Counted from the stretch's first letter, positions 41,723 to 50,760 are shown. The stretch is DNA of 64,000 bases from Massilia eurypsychrophila (GCF_002760655.1 NZ_PDOC01000023.1:1-64000), one strand, 5' to 3'. Notes: a model not told the origin generated them from the letters alone. Program-made: numbers and translations.

Positions 41723-42049
41723 TTAGTTGACGTTCTCTATACGGCCGAGCTTCCAGCCGCCCACTTCGACACACACACTGCTGGCCAGGCCGCAGTTTTC
41801 TTGCGCGAAGGTGATAGCGCCAATGACGTTGCGCCACACCTTCATTTCGCCCCTGGCCGTCGTCACCGGCCTTTCCTCCGGCTGACCTTCAAATTTCAAC
41901 CGGATCGTCCAAAAGCCCTCTGGTGTTTGCTTGACCGTCACGCCATACGTGCCGCGTCCCAAGGACGCACCAAGCATTTCCAGATACCCCTTGGTCAACT
42001 TCGGTGGCTTGCCTGCGCCTGGGGTCATATCTGCCATAATGTTTTGCAT
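41723..42049 (-). CDS. Small protein heading the T4SS operon, paralogue of the 50761-51051 gene
   Basis: This 108-aa soluble protein has a central segment, VTTARGEMKVWRNVIGAITFAQE, and an end, VEVGGWKLGRIENVN. These match ILTARGDIKSWRNLDDAVLFFEK and IEIGAWVLARRIESAP in the protein encoded at 50761-51051. No known domain is recognised. It is the first gene of the virB operon; ATG 42037 is an alternative start. Conserved aromatic and basic residues suggest a small folded domain, possibly regulatory. Confidence 0.65.
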   Translation of the reverse strand: MQNIMADMTPGAGKPPKLTKGYLEMLGASLGRGTYGVTVKQTPEGFWTIRLKFEGQPEERPVTTARGEMKVWRNVIGAITFAQENCGLASSVCVEVGGWKLGRIENVN

Positions 42050-42517
42050 TCTGTGGATTTGTTCCCAGTTTATAGGATTATTTAAACAAAATCACGATTT
42101 GTTCAACAAAACGTAGTTTTGTTGGTTTTGACGCATATTCGCGTTGCCGCAAGGTTGCTAAAGTTACTTCAAGTTCTTCTATTAAAAAGCTAACTTTTTT
42201 CCGTCTTTATAAGTATTCTAGGGAAGAAGTGGCAAAACGCTTGCGGAATGCAGCAATACTAATGAAGTTTTTCGGACTTTTCCACGTATATTTTAGGAAA
42301 CATTTCTTCCTAAAATTGGAAAATTCCTCTTAGTAATTGAATAAAGTTGTTAAAATGCTGCGCTACGCCCCTTACGGGCATCCGTTGAAAGGCGAACCAT
42401 GAAATAATTGCCACCCTCTGCGGCAAAAAAAATAAATCAGGCGATAGCCAATCAGACGGATTCCGGCAAAAGTGCCGAATCCAACCAGAATGCTCACGGG
42501 AAAGACTAGGAGAATGT
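42050..42517. promoter_or_regulatory. Divergent T4SS / response-regulator control region
   Basis: This 468-bp AT-rich interval lies between the leftward virB operon and the rightward sensory operon. A perfect palindrome with 9-bp arms CAACAAAAC around GTA lies at 42104-42124. It overlaps a likely leftward promoter (TTGAAC, then an AAATAAT-like box 17 bp on, near 42105 to 42080). A related inverted repeat, ACAAAACA/TGTTTTGT, occurs at oriV (about 58565-58587). A rightward ribosome site AGGAGA precedes the response regulator. Confidence 0.6.
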
Positions 42518-43171
42518 ATGCATGACAAGGAGACCGCGCAGTTGCGCGTACTGCTGGCGGATGACCACCCCATCGTGATGTCGGGGTTCGCTCTTTCCCT
42601 GCAAAGCAAAGGAATTGAGGTAATCGGGCAAGTAACAACGCCCAATGAAGCCGTTGAGGCTTACGGAAAATTGAAGCCGGACGTTCTAATGATGGACCTG
42701 CGGTTTGGCGAAAAGCTGACGGGCCTGGACGCTGCCAAGACCATTCTGGAGCGCGATCCCAAGGCGAACATTTTGTTTTTGAGCCAGTTCGACCAGGACG
42801 CCCTGATCAAGCAGACATACAGCATTGGCGGACGCGGCTTCCTGACCAAGGACATCAGCGCGGGCGATTTGGCCCAGGCGGTTGCGGACGCCAGTCGTGG
42901 CGAGACGTATTTCCTCGACAGGATCGCCAAGCGCTTGGCCAATTTGTCGGTCAAGGGCGACCAGTCACCGGGCGCTGTGCTCGACGCCCGCGAATTCGAG
43001 ATCTTCCTGCTGACAGCAAAAGGCCGCACGAATCAGGAAATGGCCGAATTGCTGGGCCTGTCGCAGAAAACGATCAGCAATGTGACCCACGCCCTCAAGG
43101 AGAAATTGGGCACAAACCGGAACGCCGATTTGACACTGCTCGCCGTCAAACACGGCTACGTCGAACCTTGA
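42518..43171 (+). CDS. NarL/FixJ-family response regulator
   Basis: 217 aa: receiver domain with acidic pocket LLADDHP, phospho-acceptor Asp60 (PDVLMMDLRFG) and Lys in LTKDISAG. The LuxR-type helix-turn-helix follows at about residues 155-205 (LTAKGRTNQEMAELLGLSQKTISNVTHALKEKLG). Its likely partner is the HisKA_3 histidine kinase at 47293-48804, the last gene of the same strand block. Its promoter region is shared with the T4SS operon, so it may control conjugation. Followed by two TTTTCGC palindromes. Confidence 0.9.
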   Translation: MHDKETAQLRVLLADDHPIVMSGFALSLQSKGIEVIGQVTTPNEAVEAYGKLKPDVLMMDLRFGEKLTGLDAAKTILERDPKANILFLSQFDQDALIKQTYSIGGRGFLTKDISAGDLAQAVADASRGETYFLDRIAKRLANLSVKGDQSPGAVLDAREFEIFLLTAKGRTNQEMAELLGLSQKTISNVTHALKEKLGTNRNADLTLLAVKHGYVEP

Positions 43172-43226
43172 TTTTCGCGGAGGCGAAAAACAAGGCCGAG
43201 GACCAACTTTTTCGCCTCCGCGAAAA
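43172..43226. promoter_or_regulatory. Pair of TTTTCGC palindromes in opposite polarity
   Basis: TTTTCGCGGAGGCGAAAA (43172-43189) and TTTTCGCCTCCGCGAAAA (43209-43226) lie 19 bp apart with their asymmetric cores (GGAG, CTCC) inverted, between the response regulator and the CPBP gene. This could form a larger cruciform or a cooperative binding pair. Confidence 0.7.
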
Positions 43227-43238
43227 TCTACCCTGCAT

Positions 43239-44120
43239 ATGATGAATATTACAATCCCCATTGCGACCACCTATGGCCTCCTGGCCGCTTCAATAGTCGC
43301 CGCATGGCTCAAACCCCTGCCCTTCAAAGACAAGCTCACCCTGCCCCCTTGGGTGGCCGTATTCGCCGCCGCTTGCATCAGTGGCCTGCTTAGCGGGCTG
43401 GTCATGTGGCAGGGCGTGCTTGCCCTGGCAGGCTTCGCCGCGCTGGCCAGCGCCGCGAAGGCGTTCAAGCCCGGCTTGATCAAGGTGGCTTTGCTCATCG
43501 GAACCGGCTGGATGACAGTGGCGCTGTCTGTCCACAAGTTCGCCGGGTTCGTCAATCCGTCGCTGGTCTCGAATATGCGGATCAGTGAAGGGGCACCCAC
43601 CTTCACGCACAATCTCAACTTCGACACGACCGCAGCCGGGCTGATCCTCTTCGCAATCTTTTGCGTGCCTGCCCGCAGCCGCGACGAATGGCGCGAGGTC
43701 TTCCGCCAGTACCCCGTCATCATTGGCACGCCAATAGTCGTGTTCGCTTTCGGTCTCGCATTGGGCTACGTCAATGTCGATCCCAAGCTTGTTGCCTACA
43801 CTCCGGTATTTCTCATGTGCAACTTGCTTTTCACTTGCGTGACCGAGGAAGCCTTCTTCCGTGGCTTCATGCAGGCGCAATTCACCATTGGAATGAAGCG
43901 CAGGCGTTCCGGCCCGTATATCGCCATGGTCGCAGCGGCGATCCTGTTCGGCATCGCCCATGCGAAGGGAGGGCCGTTGCTGATCGGCCTCGCTTCGCTG
44001 GCCGGTCTCGGATACGGCTACGCCTTCCACCGCAGTCAGCGAATTGAGGCGGCGATCCTGACTCATTTCGCGCTGAATGCGCTGCACTTCATTGCGTTCA
44101 CCTACCCCCGAACGCTATAA
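43239..44120 (+). CDS. CPBP-family intramembrane metalloprotease
   Basis: This 293-aa protein has about eight TM helices. The family motifs are EExxxR (VTEEAFFRGF, Glu203, Glu204, Arg208), then FGIAHAKGG and THFALNALHF with the metal-binding histidines. CPBP (CAAX/abortive-infection type) proteases cut membrane substrates; the substrate here is unknown. It lies inside the sensory operon with 0 bp to the next gene, so it could process the receptor, the kinase or a peptide signal. Confidence 0.85.
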   Translation: MMNITIPIATTYGLLAASIVAAWLKPLPFKDKLTLPPWVAVFAAACISGLLSGLVMWQGVLALAGFAALASAAKAFKPGLIKVALLIGTGWMTVALSVHKFAGFVNPSLVSNMRISEGAPTFTHNLNFDTTAAGLILFAIFCVPARSRDEWREVFRQYPVIIGTPIVVFAFGLALGYVNVDPKLVAYTPVFLMCNLLFTCVTEEAFFRGFMQAQFTIGMKRRRSGPYIAMVAAAILFGIAHAKGGPLLIGLASLAGLGYGYAFHRSQRIEAAILTHFALNALHFIAFTYPRTL

Positions 44121-46268
44121 ATGACGATCATGAAACCATTCCCCCGTTACCTGGCGCTCAGCGCACTCACCTTCACAACGTTGCAGGCGTTCGGCCAGAG
44201 CGCGGACCTCGACATTATCGACAACACCAATGTCGTGCTCACGCCCACCCGCCTGCGCCAGCCGATTTCGGAAGTGCCCGGCAGCGTGACCGTCATCACG
44301 GCCGACATGCTGGTGAAGTACGGCATTGCCAGCGTACCGGAAGCTCTGCGGCTGGTTCCCGGCATGGCCGTCACCCAGCTCTCGGGCGGTGAATACACGA
44401 TCAACTACCACGGCAGCAATTCCATTTCGCCACGGCGGATGAATGTGCTGATCGACGGGATGTCGGTCTACCGCTCCGCGTTCGCCCAGGTGGACTGGAC
44501 CATGCTGCCGGTGGCCATGGACGACATCGAGCGCATCGAAGTCACACGGGGGCCGAATAGCGCGTCGTATGGCCCCAATTCCATGCTGGCGATCATCAAC
44601 ATCATCACCAAGCACCCGAACGAGTCCGCTGGTACATCGCTCAGCGGTTCGGCAGGCTCGCGCAAGACCCGCTCCGCCACAGCCCGCCACGGCGGCAAAT
44701 TCGGGGCCAATACCAACTTTTGGATTACCCTGGATCACCGCCAGTCGGAAGGTTTCGAGCAGGTAAGCGGGTCGGGCTTCACCCTCCCCGGCGTCGATCC
44801 GCACCATGACAGCTCGAAACGCGACTTGCTCAATTTCCGCTCATCGACCGAGCTGAGCAAGGACGAAAACCTTGAATTGCGCCTGGCGGCGCTCAATGGA
44901 CGCCAGGGGAACCCCCTGCTCGACCAGTACCAGCGGTCGTATCCCGACGTCAATTTGCAAGAGCGCGATATCGGCGTGACCTGGCGCAAGAGCCTGTCGC
45001 CCGCGCACGAAATCAAGGTCAATGCCTACCTTTCCCGCCACAGCAACGACCAGAATTGGGTCGAGTGCCTGCCCGCCCTCGCCTACCTGCCCGAACTTGG
45101 CACGCTGTGGCGCGCCAATCCTGGCTACGTCCTGGCGATCATCGCTGGCCGGACGCCATCGGGCGGCACTCCGGCCGACAACCTGCTGGCCGCTGCCGCC
45201 CTGCGCGCCATTCGTGGCCTGGGCGCCAGGGCGACAGCGCCCGCGTGCGGCACCACCAATCAGGATTATGTCGAGAACCGGGCCGACATCGAAGTGCAGA
45301 TGACCAGCGTGCTCTCGAACTCGCTGCGGTTCGTGGCGGGCGTCGGCGGCCGGCGCGACACGGCCGAAAGCGCGACCTACCTTGGCGGCAAGGTCAGCAA
45401 CAACACCTGGCGCGTTTTCACGAATGCCGAGTACCGCCCTGCCCCTTCGGTCGTTGTCAACGCGGGTGGCTATTACGAGAGCGACAATCTCACAGGTTCC
45501 TCGTTCTCGCCGCGTATCGCGCTCAACAAGCACTTGAACGCCAACAATACCGTGCGCGTCGTCCTGTCCCGCGCCAACAGGATGCCCGGCATCATTGAGC
45601 AACGGGCGAATTGGTCCTACCTGACCACCGGCCTCGATCCCGCCCTGCTTGGCGTGACTGAGGCGTATTACGCCCAAAGCGCGCGCGCCAGCGGCACGCT
45701 CCAGGCCGAAAAGAACACGTCGCGGGAGATCGGCTACACGGGCAATTTCCCGGCCCGTGGGCTGATGGTGGACGCGAAGCTGTTCGATGACCACCTGACC
45801 AACCTGATTTCTGAACGGATCACGCTGGCCAGCTTCAATCCGACGAACGCCAATTCGCTGCGCCTGCGCGGCGCGGAAATCCAAGTAGATTACGCGCCCG
45901 CGCCCAAATGGAATGTGCATGCCGGTTACTCCCACCTCAACGCCGACGCCACGACCCCGATGGAATTGACGCAGTATTCCCGCAACAGCGGCGTGTTCGC
46001 TGCCTCGCACCTGCTGCCCGGCGATGTCCGGGTGTCGCTGGCCGCGTACAGGAACCAGGGCGCGGCCACGGGCCAGAGCGCTTTCGGCAAACAGGATTTG
46101 ACTGTCTCCAAGAGCTACCGCATCGGCGGCGCAGTTTTGACGCCGACGTTGACAGTCACGCACCTGGACGAAACCGAAGTGAGGTACTTCTACGACATCG
46201 GCAAGTCGATTACCAACCGGATCGGCAACCAAATGCAATATCGGGTTAGCATTAAAGCCACCTTTTGA
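44121..46268 (+). CDS. TonB-dependent outer-membrane receptor
   Basis: The 715-aa protein has a signal peptide (about residues 4-25, ending FGQS) and a plug domain (LRQPISEVPGSVTVITADML; DDIERIEVTRGPNSASYGPN). A C-terminal beta barrel ends in Phe (RVSIKATF). The ligand cannot be told from sequence. No TonB/ExbB/ExbD is in the window, so host energy would be used. In an operon with a binding protein and a histidine kinase, it may act in sensing rather than bulk uptake. Confidence 0.9.
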   Translation: MTIMKPFPRYLALSALTFTTLQAFGQSADLDIIDNTNVVLTPTRLRQPISEVPGSVTVITADMLVKYGIASVPEALRLVPGMAVTQLSGGEYTINYHGSNSISPRRMNVLIDGMSVYRSAFAQVDWTMLPVAMDDIERIEVTRGPNSASYGPNSMLAIINIITKHPNESAGTSLSGSAGSRKTRSATARHGGKFGANTNFWITLDHRQSEGFEQVSGSGFTLPGVDPHHDSSKRDLLNFRSSTELSKDENLELRLAALNGRQGNPLLDQYQRSYPDVNLQERDIGVTWRKSLSPAHEIKVNAYLSRHSNDQNWVECLPALAYLPELGTLWRANPGYVLAIIAGRTPSGGTPADNLLAAAALRAIRGLGARATAPACGTTNQDYVENRADIEVQMTSVLSNSLRFVAGVGGRRDTAESATYLGGKVSNNTWRVFTNAEYRPAPSVVVNAGGYYESDNLTGSSFSPRIALNKHLNANNTVRVVLSRANRMPGIIEQRANWSYLTTGLDPALLGVTEAYYAQSARASGTLQAEKNTSREIGYTGNFPARGLMVDAKLFDDHLTNLISERITLASFNPTNANSLRLRGAEIQVDYAPAPKWNVHAGYSHLNADATTPMELTQYSRNSGVFAASHLLPGDVRVSLAAYRNQGAATGQSAFGKQDLTVSKSYRIGGAVLTPTLTVTHLDETEVRYFYDIGKSITNRIGNQMQYRVSIKATF

Positions 46269-46378
46269 TGCTTTTGTGAAATATAATTCCGCATAATAAA
46301 AGAAATGCGTTTTGAATAACCCCGCCGCTGTGCCCTCCCCCGCAGCGGCCAATGCCTCACAACCTAAGCTGCAGCAAC

Positions 46379-47296
46379 ATGAGCGTACGTTCTCGGAGAC
46401 AGTTTCTCGCCCTTCTCGTACCTCTTCTAGCTGGTCCAGCCGCTGCCGCGTGGGCACTTAACGCGCAACGCTTCGATTTGCAGATCATCACCGCCGACCA
46501 GTCGAAATCGACCATCCTCATTGTCGATGCGCTGCGAGCACGCTTCCCGACCGCCAGCGCGGCCAGCCAGGTCAACAAACGCCGACCGTCTGGCAAGCTA
46601 CCGATCTACTTGGCCGTGGGGCCTGAAGCGCTGCGCTACCTGGCCACCAGCGGCACCAGCGGGCCGATAATTTCGACCTTCACGTCGCACAAGGTATTCC
46701 ACGCAGTGCTCGACAAGGCACCCTGGCGCGCAGGTGCTGTCAGCGCTGTTTACGCCGATCCGGCCCCGGCCCAGCAGTTCCAGCTTATCGGGATGATCTA
46801 CAGGAAGCCGATCAAGGTTGGCGTCATTCTCAGCAGCGACAACGAACACATCGAAAGCGTCCTGCGGCGCAGCGTCACCCCGCGCCAGGCCGAGGTGACG
46901 TACGAAACGCTCGCACCTGGGGAGGACATCAACCGCGTCCTCACGCGCCTGGCGGACGTGCAGGCGATCCTGGCCACCCCCGACAGCGCCGTCTACAACG
47001 CGGAAACGATCCGGTCCATACTGGTTTCGACGTACCGCCGCAACCAGGCGGTCATCGGTTTCTCTGCGGCCGTCGTCAAGGCCGGGGCGCTGGCGTCCAC
47101 GTTCTCGGGCATTGACGACATCGTTGCGCAAGTTGACGAAATGCTTGCCGAATACGACAGCACCGGACGCTTGCCGGAGCCACAATTTCCCAAGTTCTTC
47201 GAGGCCGTCGTGAATGAGGACGTGGCGCGCTCGCTGAACATTGTCATTTCCGAGCAAGTGCCCAAGTTCTCGCGCAAGCCGGGCGGTAGAGCATGA
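46379..47296 (+). CDS. Periplasmic ABC substrate-binding-like protein
   Basis: The 305-aa product from ATG 46379 has an exported N-terminus with a twin Arg (RSRRQFLALLVPLLAGPAAAA). The rest resembles the TrpX-like/PF04392 two-lobed binding-protein family (LPIYLAVGPEALRYL; PIKVGVILSSDNEHIES; ILATPDSAVYNAETIRSIL). There is no ABC permease or ATPase nearby. Its stop overlaps the kinase start (ATGA), so it probably delivers a bound ligand signal to the kinase sensor domain. Confidence 0.8.
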   Translation: MSVRSRRQFLALLVPLLAGPAAAAWALNAQRFDLQIITADQSKSTILIVDALRARFPTASAASQVNKRRPSGKLPIYLAVGPEALRYLATSGTSGPIISTFTSHKVFHAVLDKAPWRAGAVSAVYADPAPAQQFQLIGMIYRKPIKVGVILSSDNEHIESVLRRSVTPRQAEVTYETLAPGEDINRVLTRLADVQAILATPDSAVYNAETIRSILVSTYRRNQAVIGFSAAVVKAGALASTFSGIDDIVAQVDEMLAEYDSTGRLPEPQFPKFFEAVVNEDVARSLNIVISEQVPKFSRKPGGRA

Positions 47297-48804
47297 AATT
47301 CCTGAAATGGACGAACTGGAGCATCGGCACGCGTCTGGTGTGGATCGGCCTGGTGCCCGTTGTGCTGCTGTTCTGCGCGCTCGTGCCCTTTACCTACATG
47401 GTCCGCCTGGCCGAAGTACGCGCCGAGGTCGTCGAGCGAGGGAAGGTGGTCGCCACGGCGGTTGCCGAAAGCAGCGAATATTCGCTCATCACCGGCAATT
47501 TCGCCGAGCTGGAGCGCATGTCGAAAGGCTTCCTGAAAACGGACAGCAGCATCCGCTTGATTCGCGTGCTCGACAACCAGCAGCGCGAAGTCTTCCGGAT
47601 CGCGGCCGAGACGCCGCCCGACAGCTCGATACCCGTGGCGAAATCGGCCATTCTCAGGCAAGCGCCCACCGTGGACGATTTCGGCGCTACGGGGGAGCCG
47701 CATGTGACCGGCCCCATGGTCGGCCACGCGTCCCAGTTCAAGCCAACGGTCATCGGCCAAGCCCAGGTGAGCATGTCGGCCGTCGATGTGCTGGCGGTCC
47801 AGAAAAAGCGCCTGTATCAGCAAACCGCCATCGCGCTGCTCGCGCTGGCGGCGAGTATCCTCATCGCCATGATCCTGTCCAACACGCTCAAACGGCCCCT
47901 GGCGACGATCATTGGGGCCGTCAACGGCATCCGGGCAGGGCGGTTTGACACCGACATAGCCGTGACGAGCGGCGGCGAAATAGGGGACTTGCAAGCGTCC
48001 ATCAAGGAAATGAGCATCAGCTTGAACGAATCCAAGCAGAGCTTGGAGAGGAAGGTGGAGGAACGGACGTTCGCCCTGGAACAGTCGCGCAATGAGGCGG
48101 TCAAGGCCAATTACGAGAAGCGAAAACTGATTCAGAAGGTCAATACGGCGGTTGAGGACGAACGCAAGAGCATTTCCATCGAGATCCACGACCAGCTTAA
48201 CGCTACGCTCATCGCTGCAAAACTGAACTCGGAACGCATCATCCATCTCGCACAGCAGGGGCCGTCTGCGACGGCCAGCAGCGAAATCGCTGCCCGCGCC
48301 CAAACGATCATGAATCTGACGCTTGAGCTGTACGAGAACGCGAGGATTATCGTGCGGCGCCTGCGGCCGGAAGTGCTCGACATGCTGGGATTGCGGGGCG
48401 CAATCGAGGAAATGATTTACACGTACAACGCGAGCCACCCTTGCTGCCAATTCGAGTTCAAGGAGAATGGCGACTGCTCGAAGCTCGACGGCGGGCTGTC
48501 GATCACGATCTTCCGGCTGATCCAGGAAGGGCTTTCCAATGTCGTGAAACATGCGAACGCCACGCAAGCTTACGTGACGCTCAAAGTGGACGAAACGACC
48601 GAAACCGTGCGCCTGACCGTGCTCGACAATGGGATCGGCTGCAACGTGTCGCACGAGGCCGAGGGGATTGGCCTGATCGGGATGAAAGAGCGGATTTACC
48701 CGTACAACGGAACCTTCCAGTTCGACTCGCAGCCAGGGGAGGGGACTAAGATCACGATCTGTCTGCCACTGCTGCATGAACGGCACGACGATCCGCACCC
48801 CTAA
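47293..48804 (+). CDS. NarX/UhpB-type sensor histidine kinase
   Basis: This 503-aa kinase has TM1 at about 15-35 and a periplasmic sensor at 36-175. TM2 at about 178-195 and HAMP at 196-250 follow. A coiled-coil linker leads to the HisKA_3 box with His299 (DERKSISIEIHDQLNATL) and an ATPase with LSITIFRLIQEGLSNVVKHAN, DNGIGCN and GIGLIGMKERI. HisKA_3 kinases pair with NarL-type regulators, as encoded at 42518. It is co-translated with the binding protein, suggesting ligand-loaded binding protein controls it. Confidence 0.92.
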   Translation: MKFLKWTNWSIGTRLVWIGLVPVVLLFCALVPFTYMVRLAEVRAEVVERGKVVATAVAESSEYSLITGNFAELERMSKGFLKTDSSIRLIRVLDNQQREVFRIAAETPPDSSIPVAKSAILRQAPTVDDFGATGEPHVTGPMVGHASQFKPTVIGQAQVSMSAVDVLAVQKKRLYQQTAIALLALAASILIAMILSNTLKRPLATIIGAVNGIRAGRFDTDIAVTSGGEIGDLQASIKEMSISLNESKQSLERKVEERTFALEQSRNEAVKANYEKRKLIQKVNTAVEDERKSISIEIHDQLNATLIAAKLNSERIIHLAQQGPSATASSEIAARAQTIMNLTLELYENARIIVRRLRPEVLDMLGLRGAIEEMIYTYNASHPCCQFEFKENGDCSKLDGGLSITIFRLIQEGLSNVVKHANATQAYVTLKVDETTETVRLTVLDNGIGCNVSHEAEGIGLIGMKERIYPYNGTFQFDSQPGEGTKITICLPLLHERHDDPHP

Positions 48805-49003
48805 AGAGGGCACGATTGGTGTCCTGGCCAGCTCGCCGGCCGCGAGCTGGTGTCACCAATTTTCGCGGAGGCGAAAATGTCGGTTTTGGTGACTGCCGGC
48901 GCGCTGCAGCAGCGCTGCAGCGTCACCAACCGGCCAGCCCATTGCGCTATGACGCTTCGGGCTTGGTATCATTCCACCAATCACCACTAGCTGGAGCCGC
49001 CAA
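48805..49003. promoter_or_regulatory. Two TGGTGAC-type elements around a TTTTCGC palindrome
   Basis: TTGGTGTC...GTCACCAA (48816-48859), then ATTTTCGCGGAGGCGAAAAT (48859-48878), then TTGGTGAC-N28-GTCACCAA (48886-48929). The spacer of the last element is close to that at 20107-20134. The promoter of the next gene should lie at 48930-49000 but no clear boxes stand out. Confidence 0.7.
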
Positions 49004-49288
49004 ATGGCAGTTATCGCCGGAATTTGCATGTTCCTGGCCATCCTCATCGCCATTATCGGTATGATGAATGATGCTGGACGCGAGCGCTTGGTGCGAGAAG
49101 GGAAGGCCGCATACTTTGTCCGCATTGCGGCCAGCGGCAAGGGACAGGTCTACCACAGCTACAAATGCGGGACAAATGTGGCTTGCATCGGACTGACCAT
49201 TGATGCTGCGCGCAGCAAGGGCTACCGGCCGTGCGCGACTTGCGGCGGTCGGGGCACCATCAAAATGCTCGACGGTAGTAGCTGCTAA
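49004..49288 (+). CDS. Small membrane-anchored zinc-site protein
   Basis: 94 aa: an N-terminal TM helix (AVIAGICMFLAILIAIIGMM) then a small domain with YHSYKCG, IDAARSKGYRPCATCGG. This Hxx-C...gYRPCxxC pattern occurs in short metal-binding domains appended to secreted nucleases and phage proteins. Function here unknown. Confidence 0.65.
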   Translation: MAVIAGICMFLAILIAIIGMMNDAGRERLVREGKAAYFVRIAASGKGQVYHSYKCGTNVACIGLTIDAARSKGYRPCATCGGRGTIKMLDGSSC

Positions 49289-49306
49289 ACAACATGAATG
49301 GAAACG

Positions 49307-49546
49307 ATGAACCACAGCATCAATTACAAGGGTTTTGACATCGACGTGCTCGTGAACGGCGCGGGGACAACCTATAACGCGGAAGTGATGATCACCCCTG
49401 AGAACGTTTCTGGAACTGCTGGATGTGCCCGTATACTGAAATTTCAGGTCGTCGCTGATGGCAATAGTGCTTTTGATGCAATGAGTAAGGCGATTGACAA
49501 GGCTCAGGCCGACATCGACGCCTGGCTTGTCACGACCTCTTTCTGA
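49307..49546 (+). CDS. Small hypothetical protein
   Basis: 79 aa from ATG 49307 (ATG 49298 also possible): one beta-rich half (INYKGFDIDVLVNGAGTTYNAEVMI) and a C-terminal helix (SAFDAMSKAIDKAQADIDAWL), probably a small cytosolic single-domain protein. No name can be given. It follows the zinc-site gene by 18 bp. Confidence 0.6.
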   Translation: MNHSINYKGFDIDVLVNGAGTTYNAEVMITPENVSGTAGCARILKFQVVADGNSAFDAMSKAIDKAQADIDAWLVTTSF

Positions 49547-49601
49547 TAGGTCCGGACGGCTGCGCCAGGTAGCTAAGAGCGTTCCGCTTTAACTACCCTG
49601 A

Positions 49602-49740
49602 TTGCAACCGTATTCGGCTTGTGCTAAGATGCCTGGGTAGACATTACAGGCGTAACTTGCGACGGTTAATAGCGACTTAGCAGGGTCTGGCGTGCAACGG
49701 CTTCAATCAAAGAGTCATCCCTAAAGGATGGCTCTTTGTC
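49602..49740 (+). ncRNA. Probable small RNA next to AbiF-like gene 2
   Basis: TTGCAA (49602-49607) and TAAGAT (49625-49630) are 17 bp apart, placing the RNA start near 49637. The RNA would end in a strong terminator, stem AAAGAGTCATCC / GGATGGCTCTTT with loop CTAAA, about 104 nt in all. The -10 surroundings (GTGCTAAGATGCCTGG) match those of the small RNA at 8652. No open frame fits. Here the RNA runs tail-to-tail with the AbiF-like gene (stop at 49759), not upstream of it. Confidence 0.6.
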
Positions 49741-49758
49741 TTTCCGGGTCTGATTTCT

Positions 49759-50724
49759 TCAACTCGGTTCGCGGTAGTACCTACCTACCGCCTTCTTCTT
49801 GTCAGTGACTACCACGAATTTACGCTCTCTCAGCTCGCCCTTTAGACCCCACCCCTTGGTGAGAGAACTGAGCCTAATTTCGCCATGGCCAGGAAGTGAT
49901 CGGAAGCTGAGCAGCGCGTCCTCCGACATCAGCCATCGAAGCGTCTGGTGGTTTTCCGACTCGGAATAGTCCGCCGCTCGGCCCTTCGATAACCAGTGCA
50001 GTAATTGCGTTGTTCTCTGGTAATACAGTTGAAGTCGTTGCAGACTATCTGGAATCGTGGTCGGTGCGGGGTTGACCACGGTCCTGGGCGCATGGGCCCG
50101 GTCGCGTGTCTCGCTCAATTCCTCCCCAAATTTCCACAAAGGCTCGAAGTGAGCCACCCTGTTACGCAAATCGCCGACCAGGAGCAGTCGTGCAAACAAG
50201 GCATCCTGATGGGCCTGCACGCCCCAGTAAGTGGCGGCCCGCTGGTGATGACCCGGCAGGATAGCCGGGATCAGCGTGTCCCAGGGAACAACGATACCGT
50301 TATTGTCCAGCGTCTTGTCGAGGACGTGCGGCCAGAAACCGTAGGTCATGCTGGCAATCACCTTATTGGGGGCCGTTGGCGTCGCGGGCTTCCCAATCTT
50401 CTTCTTCAACGTTCTGTCACCCGTGGAATTTCCTGTAAATGGGCGGTACAGCTTCATATACCAGTCGTTGGAGTCCTGGCTTCCGTTGGAAGTATGATGG
50501 TTCCACGCGTAGCCGCTCAATGCCGTGTGCAAGCGATTGCGAAGAATAACCTCCAGAATGCCGATGAGACGCATGTATCTGCTGGAAACAGCATCGTTCC
50601 AGCAATAGAGACCGTAAAGCTCCTCATCGTTCGCCGGGCTGAAAAAATTCTGGTAGCTTGAAAGTCTTGCCGTGGAAATGTCCGCCAGAGTCTGAGCCAA
50701 ATCAGCCGGTAGAAGATGATGCAT
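49759..50724 (-). CDS. Abi_2/AbiF-like HEPN protein 2
   Basis: The 321-aa Abi_2-family protein has HEPN R-x4-H as DLRNRVAHFEPLW. The N-terminal motif LEVILRNRLHTAL and the MTYGFWP segment align with the homologue at 8864-9751, but overall identity looks low, so this is a distinct lineage. It is a likely RNase toxin of an abortive-infection or RNA-antitoxin unit. No transposon-like ends surround it, unlike copy 1. Confidence 0.82.
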   Translation of the reverse strand: MHHLLPADLAQTLADISTARLSSYQNFFSPANDEELYGLYCWNDAVSSRYMRLIGILEVILRNRLHTALSGYAWNHHTSNGSQDSNDWYMKLYRPFTGNSTGDRTLKKKIGKPATPTAPNKVIASMTYGFWPHVLDKTLDNNGIVVPWDTLIPAILPGHHQRAATYWGVQAHQDALFARLLLVGDLRNRVAHFEPLWKFGEELSETRDRAHAPRTVVNPAPTTIPDSLQRLQLYYQRTTQLLHWLSKGRAADYSESENHQTLRWLMSEDALLSFRSLPGHGEIRLSSLTKGWGLKGELRERKFVVVTDKKKAVGRYYREPS

Positions 50725-50760
50725 ATCGGGATGTTTTTCCTATGGTGGAAGCCGGGTAGA

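Noticed and set aside
44841-46457. Minus-strand open frame of 538 codons opposite the TonB-dependent receptor
   Set aside because: Antisense of a clear receptor; composition is the Arg/Gly-rich pattern typical of shadow frames.
46993-48813. Minus-strand open frame of 606 codons opposite the histidine kinase
   Set aside because: It mirrors the kinase and binding-protein genes, which have domains, ribosome sites and overlaps. The antisense frame has no recognisable domain and reflects high GC.
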